From: Arthrobacter terrae
GTDB lineage: Bacteria > Actinomycetota > Actinomycetes > Actinomycetales > Micrococcaceae
DNA: 64,000 bases
Assembly: GCF_015708085.1 (NCBI RefSeq)
Contig: NZ_JADNYM010000003.1
Coordinates: 1 to 64,000, forward strand
Direction of reading: 5' to 3'
Made by a program: the position numbers and the translations under genes. Under the pieces are notes generated by a model. That model saw only the letters and a program-made list of their open reading frames with translations, ran no database searches and was not told the origin of the DNA. How positions within the stretch are numbered: position 1 is the first letter of the stretch; every line of letters starts with the position of its first letter. This document shows, piece by piece, positions 27,283-36,850 of the stretch.

Positions 27283-27337
27283 GCCGGCACAGTCGTTTTA
27301 ATGTGGAGCTCAATGAACCGGCTGGGGAAGGAAGGGC

Positions 27338-28195
27338 ATGCTTACGAACAGTGACCCCTGGACCCACAGCAGCATGCTGACGCGGTTCAGGCTCGGCCCC
27401 AACCCCGGACCCATGACGCTGGAGGGTACCAACAGCTACGTCATTTCCAGCCCGGCCCCTGACTTTGCTTCGCGCGGCTCTGATTCGGCCGGCGGCGTGG
27501 TGGTTGTCGATCCGGGTCCTGCGGATGAACCGCACCTGCGCGCACTCGCCGATTGCGGCGCCGTCGAGCTGGTGCTGATCACCCATCATCATCGGGACCA
27601 CACGGCAGGCCGCGTGAGATTCCACGAAATGACCGGCGCCCCTATCCGGGCGCTGGACCCCGCGTATTGCATTGCTGCCGCGCCGCTTACCCCGGGGGAG
27701 CGCATTTTCGCCGCGGGCGTGTGGATTGAGGTGATCGCCACCCCCGGACACACAGCGGATTCGCTCTGCTTCGCATTGCCGGACGACGGCGAACACGGCT
27801 CGGTGCTGACGGGGGACACCATCTTAGGTCGGGGGAGCACCGTCATCTGCTACCCGGACGGAAGACTCGGTTCCTATCTTCGGTCGCTGGAAACGCTCCA
27901 GCAGCTCGGCCCGGCGTTGGTGTTGCCGGCACATGGGCCGGTCCGGGCCGGGCTGGACGCGGTGGCACGGGAGTACTTGGCGCATCGGCACTTGCGGCTG
28001 GCGCAACTTCGGTCAGCGCTGCTCAGACTGGGACCGGAGGCTTCCGCGCGGGAGGTTGCTGCCGACGTATATTCCGATGTTCCCGGGTCCGTGCGCGCCG
28101 CGGCGGAACTTTCCGTGGCGGCCCAGCTGGACTACTTGGGCCGCGCAGGGGGCGACGTTCCCCGGCCCGGCGGGTGCGAAGATGGCGTAAAATGA
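27338..28195 (+). CDS. MBL-fold metallo-hydrolase (LACTB2-like)
   Basis: A 285-residue metallo-beta-lactamase-fold hydrolase. The metal motif HHHRDH is in LVLITHHHRDHTAGR (near residue 85), with a later H in TPGHTADS, D in TGDTILGRG and H in LPAHGPV. A C-terminal winged-helix-like segment of about 70 residues (LAHRHLRLAQLRSAL...) places it with LACTB2/endoribonuclease-like proteins. The substrate is unknown. ATG 27338 is preceded by GGGAAGGAAGG. Confidence 0.85.
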   Translation: MLTNSDPWTHSSMLTRFRLGPNPGPMTLEGTNSYVISSPAPDFASRGSDSAGGVVVVDPGPADEPHLRALADCGAVELVLITHHHRDHTAGRVRFHEMTGAPIRALDPAYCIAAAPLTPGERIFAAGVWIEVIATPGHTADSLCFALPDDGEHGSVLTGDTILGRGSTVICYPDGRLGSYLRSLETLQQLGPALVLPAHGPVRAGLDAVAREYLAHRHLRLAQLRSALLRLGPEASAREVAADVYSDVPGSVRAAAELSVAAQLDYLGRAGGDVPRPGGCEDGVK

Positions 28196-28296
28196 TTGTT
28201 GATCCGGTGTGGCTGCTGTGCTGTGCGCGGGTGCCCGGCTGAGGAAGCCAGTTGACGAAAAATGCGTGTCGGAACTTTGCCTGTTGGGGGAGAAAA

Positions 28297-29538
28297 ATGC
28301 AGGATCTGCAGATGCGTAAGAGTCGTAAGGGTTGGAAGATCGGGCTGATTTCCCTCGTCTGCCTCGGCGTCGTGGGCGGCGGTGTTGGTGCTGCGACGGC
28401 CCCCACCTGGGCCGGCGCCCCGATCGAGTCCGAGGCCCAGAGTCCGGCCAGAACCACCCAGGGACTGGCCGCTCCAGTGGTGCAGGCGATGGAGCTCGGC
28501 GTTACCCCCACCGATGGTGCGGCACAGGTCAATCCGGCGGCACCGGCAGTCATCAAAGTAGACCATGGCAGCATCAAATCCGTCGCGCTGAGCGATTCCG
28601 TATCCAAAGCTGCCGTTGACGGTGTGATCAGCGCCGACAGATCAACGTGGACCGCGGCCGGGGCACTGACATTCGCCACCTCCTACAACTATGACTTCAC
28701 CGTGGTCGACGGTGTGGGGCGGATAACGCACAAAACGCAGACTTTCACCACCGTCCCTGCCTCCCACGAAGCCGATGCTTCCGTCTATCCGCGCAGCGGC
28801 CAGAAGGTCGGTGTCGGGCAACCACTCCAGATCACCTTCAGCGAGCCGGTGACTAACAAAGAAGCGGTGGAAAAGGCACTCAAGATTACGACGACGGCCG
28901 GCCAGGTCGGTGCGTTCCACTGGTACAGCGACACGATGGTCAGATACCGTCCGGAAACCTTCTGGGCCGCGAACAGCACGATCACCATGGACATGCAGCT
29001 GTTCGGCGTGGATCTGGGCAAGGGCCAGATCGGCAACTTTAATAAGACCATCACCATCCCTATCGGTGACAAGAAAGTGATGGTCGCAGACTCGGCCAAT
29101 TTCGTCGCCGACGTGTACATCAACGACCAGCCCGCCCAGCACTTCCTGGCCACGATGGGCGACGAGCGCTTCCCGTCCGCTTCCGGATTCATGCCGCTGA
29201 TGGACAAGCAGCGGTACGCGCACTTCGTCGCCGCTTCGATCGGACTCAAACCAGGGGACCCTGCCAACTATGGAGAATTGGACGTCAACTACGCTACCCG
29301 GCTGACCAATAGCGGGGAATTTATCCACCAGGCTACGGATTCGGCGGTACCGTATATCGGCAAGCTGAACCTCTCGCATGGCTGTATCGGCCTGAACGAA
29401 GCGGGAGCCTCCTGGGTGTTCAATAACATGGGCATCGGAGACTTGGTGCAGGTCATCAACAGCGTCAGCGAACCGGCTGCTCCGACGGACGGCTTCGGCG
29501 ACTGGAACATCCCATGGGCGCAGTACGCGTCCCGCTAG
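28297..29538 (+). CDS. L,D-transpeptidase with Ig-like domains
   Basis: A 413-residue enzyme that forms 3-3 peptidoglycan crosslinks outside the cell. One N-terminal membrane helix (KIGLISLVCLGVVGGGVGAA, about 14-33) anchors it; no proper lipobox. Two Ig-like domains (about 70-290) precede the YkuD catalytic domain, with the nucleophile in LSHGCIGLN near the C-terminus and the conserved NYATRLTNSGEFIHQ. ATG 28297 follows GGGGGAG by four bases; ATG 28312 is a possible alternative with AGGA at better spacing. The domain order matches mycobacterial Ldt proteins. Single gene, not overlapping its neighbours. Confidence 0.9.
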   Translation: MQDLQMRKSRKGWKIGLISLVCLGVVGGGVGAATAPTWAGAPIESEAQSPARTTQGLAAPVVQAMELGVTPTDGAAQVNPAAPAVIKVDHGSIKSVALSDSVSKAAVDGVISADRSTWTAAGALTFATSYNYDFTVVDGVGRITHKTQTFTTVPASHEADASVYPRSGQKVGVGQPLQITFSEPVTNKEAVEKALKITTTAGQVGAFHWYSDTMVRYRPETFWAANSTITMDMQLFGVDLGKGQIGNFNKTITIPIGDKKVMVADSANFVADVYINDQPAQHFLATMGDERFPSASGFMPLMDKQRYAHFVAASIGLKPGDPANYGELDVNYATRLTNSGEFIHQATDSAVPYIGKLNLSHGCIGLNEAGASWVFNNMGIGDLVQVINSVSEPAAPTDGFGDWNIPWAQYASR

Positions 29539-29627
29539 GAATCGCGCCCATCCGCTGAAGCCGGCAGCAGCTGCCACCAGCATTCAGTGCTGTCAGCCGA
29601 AATCCCAGCCGACCGCCAGCCGAACGT

Positions 29628-30434
29628 TCAGTCGTTCTGCTCAAAGGGCAGTGTGTGGAGCCGCCGGGCGAGTTCTTCGGAGTATTTGAGCCCGGTCATC
29701 ATACGGCGCAGCTCGCGTTCGTACCGCTCGGATGTCAGGGCCACCAGATAAGCATCGGCAGTGGTGCCCGGTGGGGGAGGTGGGGAGACAAACGCGGCGG
29801 CCTCGGTGGCGAGATCGGCGGCAAGCTGCCGGCGGGATGCGGGCGTCATCTTCGCATACTGATTTATGAAGGCGGAGATTCTGCGCGCCAATGAGGCAGG
29901 CAACGGGCCAATGTCGGCCAATCGTGCCCAGGACTGCAAATGAGCCGGGGGGCGAGGTTTGAACGCAGGCGCGGCAGGCATCCTTTCGCGCATGGCATAT
30001 GTCCCGGCGAGCATATCTCCGAGCCGCTTTGACCGCTCGTTGAACAGGGAGACCAGGAACGCGACGGAGCCGAGCATCATGTACAGCTCAAAGACACCCA
30101 GCAGCCCGCGGATCAGTGCCTGCCGGAATCGGATGGATCCGCCGTCGTCGCGCACTATGCGTAGCCCCATGATCAACTTGCCCAGCGATTTTCCGCGGGT
30201 CAGCGTCTCGACGCCGATCGGCAGAATTACCAGCACGAACACCGCCCCGGCCAACAGCAGAGCACTGGCCGCAGCGGAATCAAGATCCGCCAGTCCCGCC
30301 CAGAGCAACAGAGCGGACCCGATCAGCAGCAGCACCAGGACCACCGCGTCGATCATCGCGCCCAGGGACCGAGCCGCAAAAGACGCCGGACGCAATTCCA
30401 GGATCACGGCCTCGCCGGTAATGATTGAGCTGAT
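29628..30434 (-). CDS. RDD family membrane protein; apparent ATC start
   Basis: A 268-residue membrane protein of the RDD family (about three to four helices; TRGKSLGKLIMGLRIVRDDG is the RDD-box region) with a soluble C-terminal half. Homologues begin with a short TGEAV-type segment, which is encoded here only if translation starts at 30434 (SSIITGEAVILEL). That codon is ATC, yet AAGGAGA sits exactly seven bases upstream. The first standard start is GTG 30407, which would remove this segment. Either ATC initiates, or one base differs from the true sequence. Divergent from SpoIIM, as in M. tuberculosis Rv3694c/Rv3695. Confidence 0.85.
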   Translation of the reverse strand: MSSIITGEAVILELRPASFAARSLGAMIDAVVLVLLLIGSALLLWAGLADLDSAAASALLLAGAVFVLVILPIGVETLTRGKSLGKLIMGLRIVRDDGGSIRFRQALIRGLLGVFELYMMLGSVAFLVSLFNERSKRLGDMLAGTYAMRERMPAAPAFKPRPPAHLQSWARLADIGPLPASLARRISAFINQYAKMTPASRRQLAADLATEAAAFVSPPPPPGTTADAYLVALTSERYERELRRMMTGLKYSEELARRLHTLPFEQND

Positions 30435-30544
30435 GGCAGCTCTCCTTTCCCGTCGGCGGGCCTATTCGCGCCCGTGTCGAATAGCTTGTCCAATAGATTC
30501 TAGAATGCGGTGCGCGGCAGGTGGACCGGCAGTAGGGTGAGAGC

Positions 30545-31537
30545 GTGGACTTGGACGTGTTTGCCGCCGTGCATCGGACTCAATGGGATCGGCTCAATGA
30601 GCTGGCCCGGCTTCGCCGCCTTTCCGGCGAGCAAGCCGACGAGCTGCTCCGGCTGTACCGCACTGCATCCACGCATTTGTCGATGATTAGGTCGGTGTCG
30701 CCCGAAAGCGCGCTCTCGGCCTCCCTTTCGACCCTGCTCGCCAGGGCCAGGACACGTTTCACCGGTGCCCGGTCCAATTTTGCCCAGGATGCGGCACATT
30801 TCTTCGTGCTGGCACTACCGTCCGCCTTTTATCGGCTCCGTTGGCTGAGTCTCGCGGTGGGAGCCGTGTTCGTGGTCATCGCGGTGCTGTACGGGACGTG
30901 GGCCGCAGGAAATCCTCTGGTGCTCGGGGCTCTCGGCGGCGATGAAAGGCTGCGGCAGCTGGTGGACCACGATTTTGTGGATTACTACTCAGCGAATCCC
31001 GGTGCTTCCTTCGCCGGGCAGGTCTGGACCAATAATTCCTGGCTCGCAGCCCAGGCCGTCGCTCTGGGTGTCACCGGCGTATATGTCCCGTTCATGGTCT
31101 ATCAGAACGCGATGGGCGTTGGGCTCACCGGCGGCGTGATGTTCGGCTACGGGCGCGGGGACGTTTTCTTTAGTTACATCCTGCCGCATGGGCTGATGGA
31201 GTTGACCGCCGTCTTCGTGGCCTGTGCGGCGGGACTGCGGATCTTCTGGGCCTGGGTCTCGCCGGGTCCGCAGCCGCGGCTCGTTTCGCTGGCCAACGAG
31301 GGGCGGTCCCTCATTACGGTTGCCATCGGTCTACTGATTGTGTTGTTTGTTTCCGGCCTGGTGGAGGCATTTGTCACGCCATCGCCCTTGCCGGTGTGGG
31401 TGAAAATCGGGATCGGTTCGGTGGTGTTGGCGTCCTACTGGGCCTACACGCTCATTCTGGGTCGTCCGGCCTGGCAGGCGGGGGAACGCGGCGACCTGGA
31501 CACCATCGACGCCGGCGACACGTTGGCAACGACCTAA
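30545..31537 (+). CDS. Stage II sporulation protein M (SpoIIM) family membrane protein
   Basis: A 330-residue protein with a cytoplasmic N-terminal helical region (HRTQWDRLNELARL...) and about five membrane helices; members occur in non-sporulating actinobacteria with RDD and MoxR genes. The FMVYQNAMGVGLTGG and SYILPHGLMELTAVF segments are family hallmarks. GTG 30545 follows GGTGAGA. The exact role is unknown; linkage suggests envelope remodelling. The RDD gene diverges from a shared 110-base region with no clear promoter. Confidence 0.88.
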   Translation: MDLDVFAAVHRTQWDRLNELARLRRLSGEQADELLRLYRTASTHLSMIRSVSPESALSASLSTLLARARTRFTGARSNFAQDAAHFFVLALPSAFYRLRWLSLAVGAVFVVIAVLYGTWAAGNPLVLGALGGDERLRQLVDHDFVDYYSANPGASFAGQVWTNNSWLAAQAVALGVTGVYVPFMVYQNAMGVGLTGGVMFGYGRGDVFFSYILPHGLMELTAVFVACAAGLRIFWAWVSPGPQPRLVSLANEGRSLITVAIGLLIVLFVSGLVEAFVTPSPLPVWVKIGIGSVVLASYWAYTLILGRPAWQAGERGDLDTIDAGDTLATT

Positions 31538-31596
31538 AGCAGGGGCCTTCGGGGTGGCGGCCACGTCGCGGGACCTCCGGCAGGTACGCTGAAAAT

Positions 31597-32874
31597 GTGA
31601 GTGAGAACAAGAAGAAAGTTTCAGCCGACGATGCTGCGGAGCCGGCATTGGACGGTGCGAAGATTGATATGCAGCCACGCGCTGGGCTGGACGGCGGCAG
31701 CCGCTCAACGGCACCTGCCGCTGACGCTCCGGACGACGACGAACCCGCCTTCGCCTGGATGGTGCCGTCGGGCGGCAAAATGACCAAGGCCGGCAACCCC
31801 GTGGCGGATGCGCCGGCCAAGGCCGTTAACCCGGCGCGGGAAGAGCCGGCCACCACCGGCATACCGGCGCACGCAGGTGCTTCGGCTCTCGCGCCAAAAC
31901 ACGGTGGTGGCCACCTGCCCGTGAAAATCGCCCCGGCGGGCAGTACCGGTGAAACGGAGCCAGCGCGGGCCACCGGTAATCTTCCCGACCGGCACGCATC
32001 CGGAAATGTCGCGCCGCAGGCCGCAGGCTCCGCAGCGCCGAACGACACATCTTCGGTCTTCCGTGAGCCGCTTCCCACCAGCATGCTCCAGGTCCGTCCG
32101 CCGCAGGAGGACGTGGACCGCCGTGCCGCCCAGCGTGAAGAAGCCGCCAAGGTCCAGCCCGTGCTGCCGCGTGTCATGCAGGTCCTGCTGGCAGTCTGTT
32201 ATCCCTTCGTGCTGCTGGTGCTGGCGATCCGGCTGATCACCACGCCGTTGTTTCTATGGGTGGAGTATCACCGACCCGGCTTCCCTGCAGATTCGTTTGG
32301 TTTCAGCACGGACGATCGGATGACGTACGGGTCCTATGTGGTGGATTACCTGCTCAATTTTTCCGGTCCCCGGTTCCTCGGTGACCTGGTCAAGCCCGGT
32401 GGACGAGCACTTTTCAATGCAGGCGAAGTCAGCCATATGGCGGATGTGAAATCCGTGATCAGCATGGCATTCACCGTGGGGACCGTGCTCGCCGTGGTAA
32501 TTATTATCGGGATTATCTACCTCATGCGCCGCAGCACGGGCGGAGTGCGCCGGGGGCTCTTCGCGGGTTCAATCGCCACGTTGGTACTGGTGATCGGACT
32601 GGCCGTGCTGGCGTTTATGGGCTGGGAGACGTTCTTCACGGACTTCCACAGAATATTCTTCAAGAACGGCACCTGGACCTTTTACCTCGACGACTCGTTG
32701 ATCAGATTGTTCCCGGAGCAGTTCTGGACCGATTCGGGTCTCCTGATCGGCGTCGTCGTCTTCCTGGTCTCCACGCTGACGCTTGCTTTCACCTGGCCCA
32801 CCAAACAGCGCCGCAATGTCAGTGCCAGGGCCAAGAGCCGCAGGCAGGGCCGGCGTGCGGTGGCCGGCGGCTAG
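31597..32874 (+). CDS. DUF1461/TIGR01906-like membrane protein with long disordered N-terminus
   Basis: A 425-residue protein: about 190 residues of Ala/Pro/Gly-rich, probably disordered cytoplasmic sequence, then four membrane helices (VMQVLLAVCYPFVLLVLAI near 195; others near 285, 315 and 385). The extracytoplasmic loops contain SHMADVK and FHRIFFKNGTWTF, typical of the DUF1461/TIGR01906 family of unknown function. GTG 31597 begins MSENKKK; the frame is open upstream within SpoIIM but not homologous there. Expression may continue from the SpoIIM gene 59 bases before. Confidence 0.8.
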   Translation: MSENKKKVSADDAAEPALDGAKIDMQPRAGLDGGSRSTAPAADAPDDDEPAFAWMVPSGGKMTKAGNPVADAPAKAVNPAREEPATTGIPAHAGASALAPKHGGGHLPVKIAPAGSTGETEPARATGNLPDRHASGNVAPQAAGSAAPNDTSSVFREPLPTSMLQVRPPQEDVDRRAAQREEAAKVQPVLPRVMQVLLAVCYPFVLLVLAIRLITTPLFLWVEYHRPGFPADSFGFSTDDRMTYGSYVVDYLLNFSGPRFLGDLVKPGGRALFNAGEVSHMADVKSVISMAFTVGTVLAVVIIIGIIYLMRRSTGGVRRGLFAGSIATLVLVIGLAVLAFMGWETFFTDFHRIFFKNGTWTFYLDDSLIRLFPEQFWTDSGLLIGVVVFLVSTLTLAFTWPTKQRRNVSARAKSRRQGRRAVAGG

Positions 32875-32919
32875 CCCGGCCTCGTGCCGTCTCATCCGGC
32901 CCCGTGCGTCAAGCTCCTA

Positions 32920-32986
32920 TGGGCGGCGGGCGGCGGGCGGCGGGCGGCGGGCGGCGGGCGGCGGGCGGCGGGCGGCGGACGGCCCG
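32920..32986. repeat. 7-bp GGGCGGC tandem array
   Basis: About eight or nine consecutive GGGCGGC units in the gap between the DUF1461 stop and the convergent lipoprotein stop. Not a multiple of three; no gene crosses it. Confidence 0.88.
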
Positions 32987-33002
32987 TGACAGCGGACGAC
33001 TG

Positions 33003-33719
33003 TTACGTCACGCAGATGCGCAAATAAGCCTGAAAGGCGCCGCCATTGTTCCACGCAGCTGCCGTCATCGTCTTTTTGACCTTGCCCACATATTGCCCGG
33101 CAGCGGAGAGCATACGGCTGGAGAGTCCGTGTAGGTCGACTACCCGCTGTACCTCCGTGATGTTGTAACCCGCGTCCGATACTGCTTGTGTGAGGTCAAG
33201 GTAAATGCCGGCCGCTGAGGGTGACTGCGCAGTTCGGGATGGGGACGAGGCATCCATCCCGTTGGCAAACGCGGCGCATGCCGATTCCTTGCCGATCGCC
33301 TTGCCGGCCGCTTCCATCGTGCGTTGCATGGCTTCGCTGGGCTGCCGCAGGAAAGCCCCTCTCAACAGCGTCACGGAGTCCGCGCTGATCAGGCCTTTGA
33401 CCTCATCAGCGACGCCGAGCATACCGGCAATTTCCGTCAGTGCAGCGGACCGTTGCCTCGCCGACTCGACGATGGCCCTCTCACCTTCGTTCAGGGCGGA
33501 CCCCTTGGGGGCAGTTTTGAGGATGTCCTCCAGCGTAGTTGAGGCGCCGCTAAGCTCCGAGGCATCCGCTGCGCGTGAGACAAGCCTGCCTGCATCGTCC
33601 ATAGCGCTGCTTAGCCGCGAGAGGGCTCCAGGCGTACCGCTGCAGGCCGCGACAGGCAGCAGGAAAACGGTAAGGATCAGTGCAACGAGACGAATCGGTC
33701 TTTTCTGACGCTGGTTCAT
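33003..33719 (-). CDS. Putative lipoprotein, function unknown
   Basis: A 238-residue exported lipoprotein. The N-terminus is basic (MNQRQKRPIR), followed by a hydrophobic stretch and lipobox LPVAAC with C26 as the lipidated residue. The mature part is helical and Ser/Ala-rich (SRLSSAMDDAGRLVSRAAD...), with one Cys pair (ESACAAF and the near-terminal RICVT). No domain recognised. It follows the protein mannosyltransferase gene by 76 bases on the same strand, and its Ser/Thr-rich surface could make it a mannosylation substrate; that is speculation. Confidence 0.75.
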   Translation of the reverse strand: MNQRQKRPIRLVALILTVFLLPVAACSGTPGALSRLSSAMDDAGRLVSRAADASELSGASTTLEDILKTAPKGSALNEGERAIVESARQRSAALTEIAGMLGVADEVKGLISADSVTLLRGAFLRQPSEAMQRTMEAAGKAIGKESACAAFANGMDASSPSRTAQSPSAAGIYLDLTQAVSDAGYNITEVQRVVDLHGLSSRMLSAAGQYVGKVKKTMTAAAWNNGGAFQAYLRICVT

Positions 33720-33795
33720 CGGACCCCACTTGAGAGCGGACTGTACTATCCGGTATACGCCTGAGAGCTTCTGCTGTCCACCGCTGTGCAGGGGT

Positions 33796-35481
33796 TTAGA
33801 TCCAGCTCGGCATCCACATCCGGTTCCGCCATTGCCCGTACGGGATAAGTTCGGCAGTCCAAATCGGGTAGAAATACGTACTGACGGCGATTACCAGGAC
33901 CAGGAACAATCCCACCAGCAGGGCGCCCTGCATCCGCCGCCACCGGGGGTCCGAAGCCGTTCCCAAGATCAGGCCGAGCACAAAGACGAGTGCCAGAATC
34001 AGGTACGGCTCATACGCGATCGCGTAAAAGAAGAAGATGGTGCGGTTAGGATACAGCAGCCATGGCAGGTAGCCGGCCGCCAGCCCGGCAAGAATTGCGC
34101 CGGCGCGCCAGTCGCGACGCGCTATCCAATAGACGAACACGAACACTACGGCGAGGGCGGCGGACCACCAAATCACCGGGTTTCCCACCGAGGAGACGAC
34201 GGCGGCACAACTGTCCGCCACACACCCCTTCTCGCCGTGCTTGGGATAGTCCGTGTAGAAGGACGTCGGCCTTCCCATCACCAGCCAGGACCAGGCGTTC
34301 GCCTTGTATGGGTGGTCGGAGTCGAGTCCGGTGTGGAAAGTATAGGCCGTTAAGTGGTAATGCCAGAGGGAACGCAACGGTCCCGGTAGCCAGGCCCAAC
34401 TGCCGCCGGGGTTGGCGCTGGCCCAGTGGCGGTCCCACGAGTCTGCGGACATAAACCAGCCGGTCCAGCTGGCCAGGTAGGTCAGAAAGGCCACCGGAAC
34501 CATCGACACAAACGCAAAGATGCCGTCTTTGAGGATGCCGCCGGCAAACCAGTTGCGGACGCCGGCAATCCGGCGGGCGCTGAGATCCCAGAAGACGCTC
34601 AACAGGCCGTAAGCGAGCAGGAAGAAGATGCCCGACCACTTGGTTCCAGTGCATAACCCCAGCGCGACGCCCGCGGCCAGCCGCCACCACCTGATGCCAA
34701 GCCACGGCCCGAAAATCAGCTCCTTGCGCGCGGGAATTCCGCCGCGCCGCGCCGCCGCCGCGGCCAGTCTTTTAGCGAGCCTGTTCCGTCCGTCGTCGCG
34801 GTCCATCAGCAGTGCGCCGAATGCCACCAGGGCCCAGAACATCACAAAGATGTCCAGCAGGGACGTCCGCGACTGGACTATGGCGTGTCCGTCAACGGCG
34901 AAGAGGAGTCCCGCTACCGCGCCCATGATGGTGGAGCGGAACATCTTTTGAGCGATCAGCGCCAGCACAAAGATGGACAGTGTTCCCACGAGGGCTGCCG
35001 AAAAACGCCATCCGAAGCTGCTGGAGGGCCCGAAAAGCCACATCCCGAAGGCGATCATCCATTTACCGACGGGTGGATGGACCACATATTCCGGCGTATC
35101 CAAAAGCGAGCTGAAATCACCCGTGATGAAGTGTTCGTTGGCCTTCTCTGCCCAGTTACGTTCGTAGCCGCTCTGCAGCAGGGAGTATGCGTCTTTGATG
35201 TAATACGTCTCGTCGAAAACAAGAGCATGTGGTTCGCCCAGCCGGACAAACCGCAGAATTCCGCCAATTACGGCCATCAGGGCCGGCGCAAGCCAAAACC
35301 ACAGCCGCAGGGACAGCGGTGTATCGAGCCAGCGCCAGCGTGTCCCCAGCAGCCGGGCCCGCAAGGCCTCGAGGGTGAAAGCCTTCTTCGGATCGATAAG
35401 CCAGCTCCCGCGTGCACCGGATACCGGCGGCAGCGGCGGCAACGGGCGCGCCTTCGGGTCCGTCACATGCAAGCTCACCAT
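33796..35481 (-). CDS. Protein O-mannosyltransferase (PMT family, GT39)
   Basis: A 561-residue polytopic membrane enzyme that transfers mannose from polyprenyl-phosphate-mannose to Ser/Thr of exported proteins (M. tuberculosis Rv1002c type). The catalytic acidic pair is in VFDETYYIKDAYS (first extracytoplasmic loop, near residue 75), and about eleven helices follow, with the C-terminal WMPSWI region. The start is ATG 35481, giving MVSLHVTDPK; GTG 35478 is equally possible. The frame stays open upstream but that part is antisense to rsmI. Divergent from rsmI, a conserved actinobacterial pair. Confidence 0.92.
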   Translation of the reverse strand: MVSLHVTDPKARPLPPLPPVSGARGSWLIDPKKAFTLEALRARLLGTRWRWLDTPLSLRLWFWLAPALMAVIGGILRFVRLGEPHALVFDETYYIKDAYSLLQSGYERNWAEKANEHFITGDFSSLLDTPEYVVHPPVGKWMIAFGMWLFGPSSSFGWRFSAALVGTLSIFVLALIAQKMFRSTIMGAVAGLLFAVDGHAIVQSRTSLLDIFVMFWALVAFGALLMDRDDGRNRLAKRLAAAAARRGGIPARKELIFGPWLGIRWWRLAAGVALGLCTGTKWSGIFFLLAYGLLSVFWDLSARRIAGVRNWFAGGILKDGIFAFVSMVPVAFLTYLASWTGWFMSADSWDRHWASANPGGSWAWLPGPLRSLWHYHLTAYTFHTGLDSDHPYKANAWSWLVMGRPTSFYTDYPKHGEKGCVADSCAAVVSSVGNPVIWWSAALAVVFVFVYWIARRDWRAGAILAGLAAGYLPWLLYPNRTIFFFYAIAYEPYLILALVFVLGLILGTASDPRWRRMQGALLVGLFLVLVIAVSTYFYPIWTAELIPYGQWRNRMWMPSWI

Positions 35482-35550
35482 GCCAATGTTACCTTCGGCG
35501 AACGGTCCTCCCCGGCCGGGAACGGCAGAGGGGGACACTAGGCTGGAACC

Positions 35551-36435
35551 ATGGATATCGATCGCCCGGCCACACCGCACTCCGGAGCTGCAGCGTCCGC
35601 AGGAGTCGGCTACATCGTCCTGGCGGCAACGCCGATCGGCAATTTCGGTGACGCCTCCTCGCGCCTGATCGAGTGGCTCGGTTCCGCTGATCTGATCGCG
35701 GCCGAGGACACCCGCAGACTGCATCGCCTCGTCCAGGGGCTGGGGGTTACCGTTACCGGACGTGTTATCAGTTATCACGAACACAACGAGCTCGCCAAGA
35801 CGCCGGATCTGCTGGCCCAGGTCAGGGACGGGAAGACGCTGCTGATGGTGACGGATGCGGGAATGCCCGCCGTCTCCGATCCGGGGTTCCGGCTGGTGGA
35901 GGCGGCCGTTGCGGCGGGGATACGGGTGACGGCGGCACCGGGACCGTCAGCGGTGCTGACGGCGCTGGCACTGTCCGGTCTGCCGACGGACAGGTTTTGT
36001 TTTGAGGGCTTCCTGCCGCGCAAGAGCGGTGAACGGGCCACCCGCCTGAGCGCGCTGAAGGGGGAGCAGCGGACCATGGTGTTCTTCGAAGCACCGCACC
36101 GGCTGGAGCCCATGCTCCGGGCACTGCAGGAAGCTTTCGGGGCGGACCGCCGGGCAGCGGTCGCCCGCGAGCTGACGAAAACGTACGAGGAGGTGCTTCG
36201 TGGACCCATGCGCGAATTGCTGCAGTGGGCCGAAACGACCGAAGTGCGCGGTGAGATCGCGGTAGTGGTAGGTGGCGCTCCGGACTCCGTTCCCGCCACG
36301 GTGGAGGACCAGGTTGCGGCCGTGAACGGGTTAATTGCGCAGGGGATCCGCCTGAAGGAAGCTGTTGCTGCTGTCGCGGAAGAAGAACACGTGAGCAAAC
36401 GCGAGCTCTACAGCGCCGTGCTCGCCGCAAGATAA
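35551..36435 (+). CDS. rsmI: 16S rRNA (cytidine1402-2'-O)-methyltransferase
   Basis: A 294-residue SAM-dependent methyltransferase that modifies C1402 in the ribosomal decoding centre. The N-terminal VLAATPIGNFGDASSR and AEDTRR motifs, TDAGMPAVSDPG in the middle and the SAM-binding APGPSAVLTAL segment are all present. A 25-residue Ala-rich lead precedes the core. ATG 35551 is 69 bases from the divergent mannosyltransferase start. Confidence 0.95.
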   Translation: MDIDRPATPHSGAAASAGVGYIVLAATPIGNFGDASSRLIEWLGSADLIAAEDTRRLHRLVQGLGVTVTGRVISYHEHNELAKTPDLLAQVRDGKTLLMVTDAGMPAVSDPGFRLVEAAVAAGIRVTAAPGPSAVLTALALSGLPTDRFCFEGFLPRKSGERATRLSALKGEQRTMVFFEAPHRLEPMLRALQEAFGADRRAAVARELTKTYEEVLRGPMRELLQWAETTEVRGEIAVVVGGAPDSVPATVEDQVAAVNGLIAQGIRLKEAVAAVAEEEHVSKRELYSAVLAAR

Positions 36436-36442
36436 ATCTCAC

Positions 36443-36850
36443 TCAACTCCCGGTGTTGTCACTGATGACGTTGCCATCAGCGGCGTCAATTTGCACCGAG
36501 CGCTTGACCGAGCCGTCCAATATGTCACCTTCCCAAACCGTCTTGCCCAGTTCCGTCTTGCCCAGTTCCGTCTTGCCCAGTTCCGTCTTGCCCCGTTCCG
36601 TCTTGTCCTGTTCGGTCTTGTCCTGTTCGGTGTCAGGATTCAGCTCCGTGATAGTGCCGCCCAGCACCCCGGCGGGCATTTTCTGCGCAGCTTCCTGGTA
36701 ATCAATCTTGGCCGCTTTGACACGGTTCTGGTTCCGGGACTTGTCTGCTTCGTCGTCGCTTTTAACTGTGCGGGCAGCAACCACCGCACTGCCGTCCGCA
36801 GCGATCTCCATGACAATGTCCGGCTCCGTCGGGTGTGGAAGCTGAACTTC
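36443..36850 (-). pseudogene. PepSY-domain gene remnant
   Basis: The frame encodes the end of one PepSY-like domain (EPDIVMEIAADGSAVV) followed by a complete second one (YQEAAQKMPAGVLGGTI ... VWEGDILDGSVKRSVQI), as in exported PepSY proteins, but signal peptide and first-domain start are missing: a TAA at 36851-36853 immediately precedes the homologous part. An ATG at 36811 has no ribosome site. 15-bp repeats add DKTEQ/GKTEL pentads between strands of the second domain. Probably a truncated, decaying gene; a short expressed protein of 122 residues cannot be excluded. Confidence 0.6.
36533..36630 (-). repeat. 15-bp tandem array in the PepSY remnant
   Basis: About six units, GTCTTGCCCAGTTCC and variants, encoding repeated GKTEL/DKTEQ pentapeptides on the minus strand. 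In frame (period five codons). Confidence 0.88.
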
